Notes under the pieces: generated by a model
Seen by the model: the letters and a program-made list of their open reading frames with translations, nothing else
Databases searched by the model: none
Told to the model about the DNA's origin: nothing
Assembly: GCF_902806685.2 (NCBI RefSeq)
Contig: NC_048548.1
Coordinates: forward strand, 15,065,750 to 15,129,749
Source of the DNA: Maniola hyperantus
Lineage: Eukaryota; Arthropoda; Insecta; Lepidoptera; Nymphalidae
Reading direction: 5' to 3'
DNA: 64,000 nucleotides
Part shown: positions 1-11,736 of the stretch, piece by piece
Position numbering within the stretch: position 1 is the first letter of the stretch
Layout of the letters: each line of letters opens with the position of its first letter
Made by a program: the position numbers and the translations under genes

Positions 1-421
1 ACTATAGTCGTGGATCACAAGAAACGGATACAGCGCTCGCCCTCTCGCTCGCACGAGCGCGCGACGCCGCGCGCCCTCTCGCTCGCTCCCGCGCACGCTC
101 CGCACACGCACACACACACACACACACGCGCGCGCGGCGCCTATCACATCGCAGCAATATTTACAATCTAACTTGTACTGGTTTACCTATAAATAAATAA
201 AACGATCTATGACACTCAGACTCATCTCGCGACCTCTCGCGGGTCACTAAATTCACAATTCGACGACCGCGAAGCGATCCGCGATCTCTTAGGCGACGAC
301 GATAAACTCTAACGTTAACTCTACATCACAACGATACGTAGGGACTCGAGGAGCCGGCTCTGGAATCGATATAGTCTTACAAAAATAGTTCTATGCGAAG
401 GTGAAGGAAGAGGCCGGGGCT
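1..421. other. 3' flank of the SLC26-type gene, GC-rich, with CA/CG microsatellite
   Basis: Non-coding sequence just beyond the transporter stop codon (the gene reads leftward). Positions 1-100 are rich in cgctcg/gcgcgc words and 102-136 form a CA/CG dinucleotide microsatellite. It probably holds the 3' UTR, but I see no clear AATAAA on the minus strand, so the mRNA end is not placed. Confidence 0.6.
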
Positions 422-3400
422 TCAGGCGGGCGAGGCGCCGGGCGGCGGCGGCGGCTTGACGTCCTGCAGGCGCGGGTCGGCCGCCAGCAGCCGGTCCAGC
501 TCGTCGTCCTCGTAGAACACCGTGAAGTGCTCCGGCTTGGTCACGGCCTCGAAGATGGAGCACACGGACGGCTTGACGTTGTAGAAGTACAGCGGCTGGC
601 GGCGCGCGTGGAAGTCGGCCGTGAGCTGCTCGATGCTCTTGGCGGCCGTGTAGTCGGCGCTGTAGATGTGCGTGCACTCCAGCACCACGGGCAGCGCGCC
701 GCCCGCCGCGCTCTTGGTCACCAGGCGCCGCACGTAGTCCACCGACGGGAACATGAGGCAGCGGTCGGGCGTGATCATCAGGTACTCCACGCCCGCCTCC
801 GTCTGCAACAGACACGGCGGGGTTAGCTGTGTCGCCGCCACCCGCCCCACCGCCGCCATCACACTCACCTTCAGGATCTCCACGGAGAACTTGGGGCGCG
901 CCGCGTGGTACAGGATAAACACGATGTTGACCACCACGCCCGTCAGGATGCCCAGCTCGATGGGCAGCGTGAGGCACAGCACGAACGTGCCGATGCCCGG
1001 GATCAGGTCCAGCTCTGCCGACAACGGGAACGGATCGTTACTTCTCATTCGGAAGGCCATCCCGAATATAAAGCTCAATATAAAGCTCGACACTCACTCT
1101 TGGCGCGCCACATCGGCTTGACGACGTCGTACTCCACCATGAAGAGAATGGCGGAGATGATGACGGCCGCCAGCGACGCCTTGGGGATGTACTCGAAGTA
1201 CTGCGTGAAGAACTGCAGCGCCACGATGACGATGACGCCGGTGTACAGGCCGTTGAGCGGCGTGCGCACGCCCGAGCCGTTGGACACCACGGAGCGCGCC
1301 AGAGAGCCGCCGCCCGGGAACGCCTGCACGAAGGAGTTGGCCACGTTGGCCATGCCCAGCGCGATCATCTCCTGCGTGGCGTCAATGGTGCGCCCGTCCG
1401 AGAACGCCTTGCAGATGGCGATGTCCTCCAGCAGCGCGATGAGCGGGATGACGAGCAGCCCCGAGCCCAGCTCCGACACCATGTCCAGGAAGTCGGCCGT
1501 GCTGTTGTCGGCGCGCACGTACGACAGCGCGGGCAGCGTGGGCGCGGGCACGCCGGCCGGGATGGCGCCCATGAGCCGCACGGGCGCCGAGCCACGCGCC
1601 GCCACGGCGAAGCCCAGCGCGCCGCCCGCCACCACCACCAGCGCGTTGCGGCACGTGCCCAGCAGCCACATGAGCTTCGTGAGCACCTTCTGGCGCGTGT
1701 TGGGGCCCTCGGGGCGGTCGGCGCCCAGCTTCACCATGCCGATCTTGCGCATGGACAGCAGCAGCGCGATGCAGGAGAAGCCCAGCACGGGGTCCCACAG
1801 CGCGGCGCCGTGGATGTTGCGGAAGATGGAGATCCACTGCTGCAGGAACGTGGTGCCGGTGACGGGGATCGCGAACAGGTCCTTGACCTGGCTCGTGGCG
1901 ATCATGAGCGCCACGGCCGACGTGAAGCCCGAGGACACGGGCCCCGATACGAAGTTGACGAGGAAGCCCAGCCCCAGCGCGCCCATGAGCAGCTCCACGA
2001 GCCCCGTGAGCAGGTTGAGCAGGATGGCCTTGGGCAGCACGCCGCCCGCCACCTGCCACGTCAGCAGCGAGGCGATGGCCGTGGGGCCGGCCGGCACGGC
2101 GCGGCAGCCGCCCAGCACGATGTATACGAAGCAGCCCAGGAACGAGCCGTACAGCCCGTGCTGCGGCGGCAGGCCCGCGATGTTGGCGTAGGCCAGCGAC
2201 TGTGGGATGACGGTGAGCCCCACCGTGACGCCCGCGATGGCGTCGCCCACGGCCTGCTGCACGCTGTACTGCGGCAGCCAGCCCACCACGGGCAGCCGCT
2301 TGCGCAGCGTCTTGCGGTTGCAGCGCCGCCGCAGCGCCGCGCGCCAGCCCTCGCGCGCGCTGCCGTCGGACACTGCAACGACACGAGTCGCCAGTTAGAG
2401 GAGGTGCGTGCGAGTGCTACGCGCTACAAACTTTGAATATCATACCTCTAAAACTACCTTCAAGAGGGCAGACTAAATTTTTTTCTACTGTCAATTTTTA
2501 TAGACAAATGGAGGGGACAGGCGGACTGCACTAAACTGCCTAAAAGATTTTTGTTTTACTACGGAAATCTTAAAAAAACTTAAACCAAGTTTAGTTTATT
2601 CCTGTCGTCTGTCCAACTGTCTGTGTATCACAGGCATTTTCGATATAAATAATAAGAGTTTTGTATAGTTAATGAAGCGTTAGGGCGTTCCAATTGCAAT
2701 GATACACTTTACAAGACATTAGTAATAAAAATATCCACTTAAACTAAACATTTAAATAGAATTACGTATTAAGACATTGAAATTTTGACATACTACAAAT
2801 AAATCTACACTAATAAATATATTGATTACTTAGAATTAACATTAAAATAAACTATAAAATAATTAATAGTATAGGCTAATAATTAACATTGTAATACCTA
2901 CTTTAATTTAACCTATTCTTGAGTTAATTATTGTCATACTGAAATATATGAATTATTGTATTTATTGAATTAACGATTGGAAATAAAGGCTTTATTTATT
3001 TATTACCGTGAGGGGGAGGTGGGGCAGTTTGATACTATAACTAGGGGCACATTGGTACTTTTAAGTCCGGGGCACATTCGGGCAGTGATACGTATCAATG
3101 TACCTAATACATTGAATTGAATAATGAATCAATTTATTAAAATGAACAAAATAAAGAGATGTGTTGGAAATCCAATTGCAGCAGAAAGGAAGCTTGGACG
3201 CAGAAAGCCTGAGAATGCAGTCGCTAGCTTAGCGTCAGACAGCTCGAACGCCAACAGCAACAGAAGCTTGGATGTAGGAAGTAGACGCAGTACTCACGGA
3301 TGTAGTCGTTGCTGGCGTGCTTGTCGTCGGGCGGCGGCAGCGAGCCGGACGACGCGTTGTGCTTCCTGCGCGGGATCATTCTGGATGCAGTCGCTAGCTT

Positions 3401-6400
3401 AGCGTCAGACAGCTCGAACGCCAACAGCAACAGAAGCTTGGATGTAGGAAGTAGACGCAGTACTCACGGATGTAGTCGTTGCTGGCGTGCTTGTCGTCGG
3501 GCGGCGGCAGCGAGCCGGACGATGCGTTGTGCTTCCTGCGCGGGATCATTCTGGATGCAGTCGCTAGCTTAGCGTCAGACAGCTCGAACGCCAACAGCAA
3601 CAGAAGCTTGGATGTAGGAAGTAGACGCAGTACTCACGGATGTAGTCGTTGCTGGCGTGCTTGTCGTCGGGCGGCGGCAGCGAGCCGGACGACGCGTTGT
3701 GCTTCCTGCGCGGGATCATTCTGGATGCAGTCGCTAGCTTAGCGTCAGACAGCCCGAACGCCAACAGCAACAGAAGCTTGGATGTAGGAAGTAGACGCAG
3801 TACTCACGGATGTAGTCGTTGCTGGCGTGCTTGTCGTCGGGCGGCGGCAGCGAGCCGGACGACGCGTTGTGCTTCCTGCGCGGGATCATTCTGGATGCAG
3901 TCGCTAGCTTAGCGTCAGACAGCTCGAACGCCAACAGCAACAGAAGCTTGGATGTAGGAAGTAGACGCAGTACTCACGGATGTAGTCGTTGCTGGCGTGC
4001 TTGTCGTCGGGCGGCGGCAGCGAGCCGGACGATGCGTTGTGCTTCCTGCGCGGGATCATTCTGGATGCAGTCGCTAGCTTAGCGTCAGACAGCCCGAACG
4101 CCAACAGCAACAGAAGCTTGGATGTAGGAAGTAGACGCAGTACTCACGGATGTAGTCGTTGCTGGCGTGCTTGTCGTCGGGCGGCGGCAGCGAGCCGGAC
4201 GATGCGTTGTGCTTCCTGCGCGGGATCATTCTGGATGCAGTCGCTAGCTTAGCGTCAGACAGCTCGAACGCCAACAGCAACAGAAGCTTGGATGTAGGAA
4301 GTAGACGCAGTACTCACGGATGTAGTCGTTGCTGGCGTGCTTGTCGTCGGGCGGCGGCAGCGAGCCGGACGATGCGTTGTGCTTCCTGCGCGGGATCATT
4401 CTGGATGCAGTCGCTAGCTTAGCGTCAGACAGCCCGAACGCCAACAGCAACAGAAGCTTGGATGTAGGAAGTAGACGCAGTACTCACGGATGTAGTCGTT
4501 GCTGGCGTGCTTGTCGTCGGGCGGCGGCAGCGAGCCGGACGACGCGTTGTGCTTCCTGCGCGGGATCATTCTGGATGCAGTCGCTAGCTTAGCGTCAGAC
4601 AGCTCGAACGCCAACAGCAACAGAAGCTTGGATGTAGGAAGTAGACGCAGTACTCACGGATGTAGTCGTTGCTGGCGTGCTTGTCGTCGGGCGGCGGCAG
4701 CGAGCCGGACGATGCGTTGTGCTTCCTGCGCGGGATCATTCTGGATGCAGTCGCTAGCTTAGCGTCAGACAGCTCGAACGCCAACAGCAACAGAAGCTTG
4801 GATGTAGGAAGTAGACGCAGTACTCACGGATGTAGTCGTTGCTGGCGTGCTTGTCGTCGGGCGGCGGCAGCGAGCCGGACGACGCGTTGTGCTTCCTGCG
4901 CGGGATCATTCTGGATGCAGTCGCTAGCTTAGCGTCAGACAGCTCGAACGCCAACAGCAACAGAAGCTTGGATGTAGGAAGTAGACGCAGTACTCACGGA
5001 TGTAGTCGTTGCTGGCGTGCTTGTCGTCGGGCGGCGGCAGCGAGCCGGACGATGCGTTGTGCTTCCTGCGCGGGATCATTCTGGATGCAGTCGCTAGCTT
5101 AGCGTCAGACAGCCCGAACGCCAACAGCAACAGAAGCTTGGATGTAGGAAGTAGACGCAGTACTCACGGATGTAGTCGTTGCTGGCGTGCTTGTCGTCGG
5201 GCGGCGGCAGCGAGCCGGACGACGCGTTGTGCTTCCTGCGCGGGATCATTCTGGATGCAGTCGCTAGCTTAGCGTCAGACAGCTCGAACGCCAACAGCAA
5301 CAGAAGCTTGGATGTAGGAAGTAGACGCAGTACTCACGGATGTAGTCGTTGCTGGCGTGCTTGTCGTCGGGCGGCGGCAGCGAGCCGGACGACGCGTTGT
5401 GCTTCCTGCGCGGGATCATTCTGGATGCAGTCGCTAGCTTAGCGTCAGACAGCCCGAACGCCAACAGCAACAGAAGCTTGGATGTAGGAAGTAGACGCAG
5501 TACTCACGGATGTAGTCGTTGCTGGCGTGCTTGTCGTCGGGCGGCGGCAGCGAGCCGGACGATGCGTTGTGCTTCCTGCGCGGGATCATTCTGGATGCAG
5601 TCGCTAGCTTAGCGTCAGACAGCTCGAACGCCAACAGCAACAGAAGCTTGGATGTAGGAAGTAGACGCAGTACTCACGGATGTAGTCGTTGCTGGCGTGC
5701 TTGTCGTCGGGCGGCGGCAGCGAGCCGGACGACGCGTTGTGCTTCCTGCGCGGGATCATTCTGGATGCAGTCGCTAGCTTAGCGTCAGACAGCTCGAACG
5801 CCAACAGCAACAGAAGCTTGGATGTAGGAAGTAGACGCAGTACTCACGGATGTAGTCGTTGCTGGCGTGCTTGTCGTCGGGCGGCGGCAGCGAGCCGGAC
5901 GACGCGTTGTGCTTCCTGCGCGGGATCATTCTGGATGCAGTCGCTAGCTTAGCGTCAGACAGCTCGAACGCCAACAGCAACAGAAGCTTGGATGTAGGAA
6001 GTAGACGCAGTACTCACGGATGTAGTCGTTGCTGGCGTGCTTGTCGTCGGGCGGCGGCAGCGAGCCGGACGACGCGTTGTGCTTCCTGCGCGGGATCATT
6101 CTGGATGCAGTCGCTAGCTTAGCGTCAGACAGCTCGAACGCCAACAGCAACAGAAGCTTGGATGTAGGAAGTAGACGCAGTACTCACGGATGTAGTCGTT
6201 GCTGGCGTGCTTGTCGTCGGGCGGCGGCAGCGAGCCGGACGACGCGTTGTGCTTCCTGCGCGGGATCATTCTGGATGCAGTCGCTAGCTTAGCGTCAGAC
6301 AGCTCGAACGCCAACAGCAACAGAAGCTTGGATGTAGGAAGTAGACGCAGTACTCACGGATGTAGTCGTTGCTGGCGTGCTTGTCGTCGGGCGGCGGCAG

Positions 6401-7120
6401 CGAGCCGGACGACGCGTTGTGCTTCCTGCGCGGGATCATTCTGGATGCAGTCGCTAGCTTAGCGTCAGACAGCTCGAACGCCAACAGCAACAGAAGCTTG
6501 GATGTAGGAAGTAGACGCAGTACTCACGGATGTAGTCGTTGCTGGCGTGCTTGTCGTCGGGCGGCGGCAGCGAGCCGGACGACGCGTTGTGCTTCCTGCG
6601 CGGGATCATTCTGGATGCAGTCGCTAGCTTAGCGTCAGACAGCTCGAACGCCAACAGCAACAGAAGCTTGGATGTAGGAAGTAGACGCAGTACTCACGGA
6701 TGTAGTCGTTGCTGGCGTGCTTGTCGTCGGGCGGCGGCAGCGAGCCGGACGACGCGTTGTGCTTCCTGCGCGGGATCATTCTGGATGCAGTCGCTAGCTT
6801 AGCGTCAGACAGCTCGAACGCCAACAGCAACAGAAGCTTGGATGTAGGAAGTAGACGCAGTACTCACGGATGTAGTCGTTGCTGGCGTGCTTGTCGTCGG
6901 GCGGCGGCAGCGAGCCGGACGACGCGTTGTGCTTCCTGCGCGGGATCATTCTGGATGCAGTCGCTAGCTTAGCGTCAGACAGCTCGAACGCCAACAGCAA
7001 CAGAAGCTTGGATGTAGGAAGTAGACGCAGTACTCACGGATGTAGTCGTTGCTGGCGTGCTTGTCGTCGGGCGGCGGCAGCGAGCCGGACGACGCGTTGT
7101 GCTTCCTGCGCGGGATCATT
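422..7120 (-). CDS. SLC26/SulP family anion (sulfate) transporter, SLC26A11-like, complete
   Basis: Multi-pass plasma-membrane anion exchanger/transporter of the SulP family. Coding exons on the minus strand: the 83-nt exon bearing ATG (rightmost copy 7038-7120, leftmost 3298-3380), 1098-2372, 869-1014 and 422-802. Introns have GT..AG ends: 2373-3297 if the leftmost copy is used, 1015-1097 and 803-868. Joining one ATG exon copy to the rest gives 1884 nt, 627 residues, typical for the family. Residues 72-105 carry the SulP signature (AGVTVGLTVIPQSLAYA, then AGLPPQHGLYGSF). The membrane domain runs to about residue 490. A STAS domain lies at about 503-605, with VVLECTHIYSADYTAA matching the nucleotide-binding-like loop of STAS. 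The C-terminus is a proline run. A start at 2373 would be GTG and lies across a splice acceptor, so the true start is ATG in the amplified exon, where the upstream frame has a stop. Substrate (sulfate or another anion) is inferred from the family. Confidence 0.93.
2373..3213 (-). other. intron of the SLC26-type gene, AT-rich
   Basis: Lies between the acceptor at 2374-2373 (ttgcag before TGTCCGAC on the minus strand) and the exon array. It is AT-rich, with no coding pattern or mobile-element ends that I can identify. With the left edge of the array unit it makes a 925-bp intron if the leftmost exon copy is used. Confidence 0.7.
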
Positions 7121-7125
7121 CTGGA
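3214..7125 (-). repeat. 170-bp tandem array, 23 copies, each with the start-codon exon of the SLC26-type gene
   Basis: 23 near-identical 170-bp units. Each has, on the minus strand, a splice acceptor (gcatccag), an 83-nt exon opening A-ATG-ATC-CCG, and a donor (gtgagtactg). Exon copies lie at 3298-3380 plus multiples of 170, up to 7038-7120. The 87 bp between exons is long enough to act as an intron, being similar in size to the gene's other introns. The rightmost copy keeps a different, presumably original, acceptor (gcacgttccag). Copies differ at two positions only: GCG/GCA in an alanine codon (silent) and t/c in the intronic part. Copies right of about 5600 are identical; those on the left are mosaic. 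Open frames on the plus strand in this array are shadows. Confidence 0.95.
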
Positions 7126-7469
7126 ACGTGCAACAGTACATCGTTAACGGAGGCGTCACAACGCAGCAGCGCGGCTGCGACGCGCACTCTGCAGGGGGAG
7201 CTGAGTGTGTATTATGTGTATACCGGCCGGCGCTCGGCGCGGTGGGGGGATGGGGGGAAGCGACTGCAGCACTGCGGCACGTCAGGTAGGTGCGAGCAAT
7301 GTTTGTGTACCAACTGAACTGAAGCTTCTTGAACAATGTAGCTACCTATCTATCTGTGCTATTGGTGACAACCGCATGAAATGCAAACAGTATTTACGTA
7401 CCTACCTATGCGTAACAAATTAGTGCGAACGGACAGACAAACTTGACGGCGGAACTCAGTGATATATAC
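7126..7469 (-). other. intron upstream of the first ATG-exon copy
   Basis: Begins with the acceptor region of the rightmost exon copy (gcacgttccag on the minus strand). It has moderate GC to about 7300, then AT-rich sequence with taggtacctac-like words. No gene is seen. Confidence 0.5.
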
Positions 7470-8675
7470 AGGGTGGCCGGAGATGTGACGTCTAAAAGAA
7501 AAATTTTAATACCTTATGTTGAGGGGTATCCAAATCACCCCCCTCGTATGTTCAGCGATTTTTAGTAGTTTAGGAGATATGAATTTTTAATGATTTTTTC
7601 ATAATTTTCATCCATCAGTGGTTTTTATTTTTTTTCTCTTTCTGTAAAACGTTTTTGGACATTTTTGTTCGTGGCAATTAGTAACCATAAACTCAACTAT
7701 TGTTTAAAAAAATACGGTTCTGTCTGTCTGTCGGCTGTATCTCTTGAACCGTAATAGGTAAAGAGTTGAAATTTTTACAGAATGTGTACCGCTATTGCCG
7801 CTATAACAGCAAATAATAAAAATTTCAAAATGAACTCGCAGACGTAGGGTTCCATACAAGATTATGTACTTTTTTTTTTTTTAATTTACGTGGCGGTCAT
7901 TTTGAAATTTTTATTGTTTGTTGTTAAAGCGGCAATAGAAATACATATTGAAATATGTATTACATGAAAATTTCAACTCTCTATCTAGTACGGTTCAAGA
8001 GATACAGCCCGCAGACAGACAGATGGACGGATGGACGGACGGACAACGGAGGCTTAGTAATAGGGTTCCATTGGCACCTTTCTGGTACAGAACCCTAAAA
8101 ACAGTTAAATTAATGAAGTATATTTTAACATTTGAAGTGAATTTTTCCTAATTTGAAGATAATTTTATGATTAATTTTGAATTAAAAAAGGTCACTCATT
8201 TACTTTGGAGACCATTTACATCAAATAAACCCCTATTAAGGTTAAGTTTTTTTTAATTATTTCTGAAGTGGTAAGTCCATAAAAGTTTTTAGAAATACTT
8301 AGATGCCATAGGCACCATTTTTTAATTTTTTTTTCAAGTCTTGAAGTTTTGTAACTACTGCGCTCGAACAATAATTTCAAACTTTCAATAAAATTTTAGT
8401 CATGTTCCCTAATGCCTAGGTAAACCGTTATTTTTTAGGCAATAGTTGAACTTATGGTTACTAATTACCACGAAAAAAAAATGTCCAAAAACGTTTCACC
8501 GGAAAAATAAAAAAATTAAAAACCACTGACGGTTGAAAATTATGAAAAAATCATTAAAAAATTCATATCTCCTAAACTATTGAAAATCGCTGAACATACA
8601 TGGGGGTGATTTACATACCCCTTAATATAAGGTATTCAATTTTTTCTTTTAGACGTCACATCTCCGGCCACCCTG
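7470..8675. mobile_element. Foldback DNA element with TA target site and long terminal inverted repeats
   Basis: The ends read TA-CAGGGTGGCCGGAGATGTG and its exact inverse before TA, consistent with a TA target-site duplication as in Tc1/mariner-type elements. The two arms stay recognisably inverted for over 200 bp (about 7470-7700 and 8445-8675), including the words ttcagcgatttt and taggagatatgaattttt. Inside is a second inverted pair (about 7714-7848 and 7955-8090) carrying gtctgtctgtc / gacagacagac and ggttcaagagataca. There is no transposase frame, so it is a non-autonomous, probably nested, foldback element in the transporter intron. Confidence 0.75.
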
Positions 8676-9544
8676 TATAATATAATATATCTAATAAGTG
8701 CTGATATAGGTAGGTAACTAGTTACATAATTTTTATGTACGTTAATTAGCTAATATTTAATAGGCATCTAAGCCATTAATTTATTATTATCTAGGTTCTA
8801 ATCTATACTTACTAACAAATATAATTTAAGTCGAATAATTACTTACCTACTATGGTTATTTGAACTGTACCATTACTGATTAAAATAGGGACATACATAG
8901 GGTCTGTTTGTAGTTTGTACACTACGTGTAAACTTCGGAACGGACGACCGCAGTCCGCACCTATTGTGACAGGACTGCCACAGACAAGTAGAGCAGTTAC
9001 ATGAGGAGTTGCACCGAAATCTCCGACATAAGACATTTCTGAACGGATTTGCGTAATTTTTTTAATCGATAGAGAAACTTTGCGACACTATCCCATAAAA
9101 CTTGGATTCCAACTCTTCAACCCTGATGCTGCAGGGGATCTGACCACCAAAACTGATGGGATTTAGAAACTGTCGGTTATTTATTGATATTGGAGATACT
9201 CACCAAGTAAAGAATAGCGTCGATCTCGAGGACCCGACTTCTCAACCTTGATGCTGTAAGGAATTGCATTCCTAAATCCCTTTTTGAAAGGAAAGGAAAC
9301 GGGCTCCTACCTACCTACAGATACCTAGGCTACTTTTTTTCCTGAAAAATCAAGTTTCCACGAGATTTTTAAAAATTTAAATCCTATCACCTAGTTAACA
9401 ATAAATCATAATGAAGTTGTTAAGTAGGTACCTACTTGGTAAATAAAATAGGTAGTTCCCAGTTCCCACCGCCTAGGTTACCTAGGTTACCTAGCTGCAA
9501 GTCGAGGACGCAGCCTACCTCAGAAACTTCTGATTTCTGAACGA
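8676..9544. other. intronic/intergenic AT-rich sequence
   Basis: No recognisable gene. A 65-codon minus-strand frame at 8839-9036 has no family I know and no clear splice sites. Two loosely similar stretches, about 9100-9140 and 9230-9265 (caaccctgatgctgcagg / caaccttgatgctgtaagg), suggest an old duplicated repeat. Confidence 0.4.
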
Positions 9545-10637
9545 CCAGTGCCCGTTTATCAAACGTTACAAGTCTACAAGCTCACAAGTTACAAGTTACA
9601 AGAACTTTTTTACAAACTCTTGTAAATTATGTTTATCAAATAATTTCACAAGACTTGTAGGATTTTACGAGACTTTGTAGAACTTGTATTTTTAATTTAT
9701 AATACTCTATTTTTGCTAAATTGCAAAATAATTTTTCAATCGTAATAAATGTCGATAAAATAGAAATTATGGTACCATAACTAGTCAAGTTATTGTTAAA
9801 AATAAAACTTTTTTTCAAATAATTTAAGTTTGTGTTAAATAACCTATTTGTAAAACCTATTGCTTCTTATTTTATTTACCTTACTACTTTTATTTATTCT
9901 ATTTTGGTACACCAGGAAGTACCTACATAAAAAGTTTAAATTAAAAATAATACATTATTTTCCATGAATAAAGGTTAGACTTAAAATTTGGAAAAATAGA
10001 TGGACTTTAAAAATTTTCGCTATTCGAATTACACCGCAAAAAATGGCGAAATCTGATTCGAAAGTTACAATTATTCTTCAATTAAGTAATTCGTGACAAA
10101 AAAGATATTTTATTTGGCGCATTTACTGATAAATTATCTAAAGACCAAAAAATAGCAGAGTGGAAAGAGATACTATTGCTAATTGCTATGTCAGTCGCTT
10201 GGACTTCTGCCGAAAAAGATTATGCCAGCATACTCGTATGTAGGTACATGAGACACGTTTTGGTCAAGTTTAAAAAGAGCAACATGGATAAGTTTAATAA
10301 AATTACACCTTTGAATTATTTAATAGTTATTTTAACTATTTACTACTAGGTACTAGATAATTTAATTATTCTTTTATACAATATCATACTTGCATACAAC
10401 TTGTAAGGAAGCTCTCCAACTTTTTCGTTACAAGTTACAAGCTACAAGTTACAAAGGCATTTTTGATGAACAAAACCACAAATACAAGTGTGAAAAACAC
10501 TTGTATTACAAGTAGTACTTGTAGCTTGTAGTTTACAAGTGTAGTTTTGATAAACGCATTCTTGTAAAAATGCACAAATTTACAAGAGAAAACGCTTAAT
10601 ACAAGACTTGTAACGTTTGATAAACAGCTGGCACTGG
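9545..10637. mobile_element. Foldback DNA transposon rich in ttacaag, with inverted termini
   Basis: The termini are inverted: CCAGTGCC then gtttatcaaacgttacaag at 9545, and the inverse ending GGCACTGG at 10637. Subterminal arms (9545-9690 and 10385-10637) hold many copies of acaagtt/cttgtaa in opposite orientation. The interior keeps a short relic coding stretch (10095-10300). I found no clean target-site duplication. A PIF/Harbinger-like origin is an inference from the relic domain. Confidence 0.6.
10095..10300 (+). pseudogene. Relic of a zeste/Myb-SANT-like DNA-binding domain
   Basis: Translation from GAC at 10095 gives DKKDILFGAFTDKLSKDQ then IAEWKEI. This resembles the N-terminal helix region of Myb/SANT-like (zeste-type) DNA-binding proteins common in insect transposons (pattern KDILFGKFSD...W.EI). 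The expected second half is poorly preserved, no start codon is attached, and a stop precedes it. It lies within the foldback element and is best read as a decayed transposon gene. The assignment rests on motif memory, not a search. Confidence 0.4.
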
Positions 10638-11736
10638 TAGGTACCCTCCTGGGTAACTACATGTCTAATATACAAACTTAGGCTGATACCTAATCCCTAT
10701 CTAGATAAGTACCTAGGTACCTATCTACCTATACATGAAACGGTTCCTATTGAAATAGGTATACCGAAGACATTTTATTTGTTTAAAATGTCTTTGAAAT
10801 TATACCTACTTACCCGTATCAGCGTTGTTACGATGAATACCTACAGTACAATATTACATTATCGGTACTTTACAATTAACATTTAGGTACTTGCCTACTA
10901 TAATATAATTATTATTTAGTACCTACCAATTAATTAATTAGGTGCAATTTTAGTACCATTATGTGTAGGTATATACCTACCTACTTGGGGGTCTACAAAT
11001 AAATGCACTGAAGGAAATAGAGGTATCTGACGCGGGTTTCCTTCAGGCGGAGTGATACGATAACGCGCGAGGTGAGGCTTATCGCGCCACGGCTACTGGC
11101 CGCACTGCTCTGCGGTTTACGTCACACTGTCTATGCGGGCGACAAGTGACAACAACAACAACCGGGTCGGCAGATCCCTGCAAAGCACATCATGTTGCTA
11201 AGAGCAAAAATATCGGTTAAGGTTGAAGGGTGGAAGCAGGGCCGGCCGCGGGAGGCCGGGGCCCCGGGGCGAGGGCTATACGACCTTCTGGTTCTGCCTG
11301 CGGGAGGTGCACACTGCACTCTGCTCGCTTCATCAAAATTCCATTCATAATAATTAATTATCACAAACCTGCCTGCGGGAGGGACGTCGACACTCGGCTT
11401 TGTCACGGAATGTTAAGAACTAAATTATTCACTTCAGTAGGTAGGTACGCATTTAAATAGAATTCGTTTTAATTGATAAATTAATCGATAATTGCAACAA
11501 AACAGCAGTCACTTTCAGTTGCGAGTTAACTGAACGAATACGAATTAATATTTTAGCGACAGGGTAATGTTACCGGTGCACGGTGCACGGTGGCCGGACT
11601 GTGTCGAGTATTCCCGGGTCCCTGATCTCCGCAGGTATCGGTAGTTTCACGTGCGTTTTTATTTAAACGGATGATACACGGCACGTGTCGTCGGATCGGA
11701 GGCACATCCCGACTGCGTGGTGAATGGTGCACTCAC
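10638..11736. other. intronic sequence dense in taggtaccta words
   Basis: No gene seen. 10640-11000 is packed with the palindrome taggtacctac and relatives; 11020-11420 is more GC-rich. If the exon ending at 11737 is real, this is still the transporter's first intron. Confidence 0.4.

Noticed and set aside
905..2191. Long plus-strand frame opposite the SLC26-type gene
   Set aside because: It is the complement of GC-rich real exons; the minus strand has the SulP signature, STAS domain and splice sites.
1075..2373. Start of the transporter at 2373
   Set aside because: That codon is GTG and overlaps the ttgcag acceptor; the exon begins at 2372 and continues from the ATG exon.
3124..7289. Ladder of 87-codon plus-strand and 68-codon minus-strand frames in the 170-bp array
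   Set aside because: Plus-strand frames are shadows; minus-strand ones read exon into intron and stop. Only the 83-nt exon is meaningful.
8839..9036. 65-codon minus-strand frame in the transporter intron
   Set aside because: No family resemblance and no splice context; probably old mobile-element sequence.
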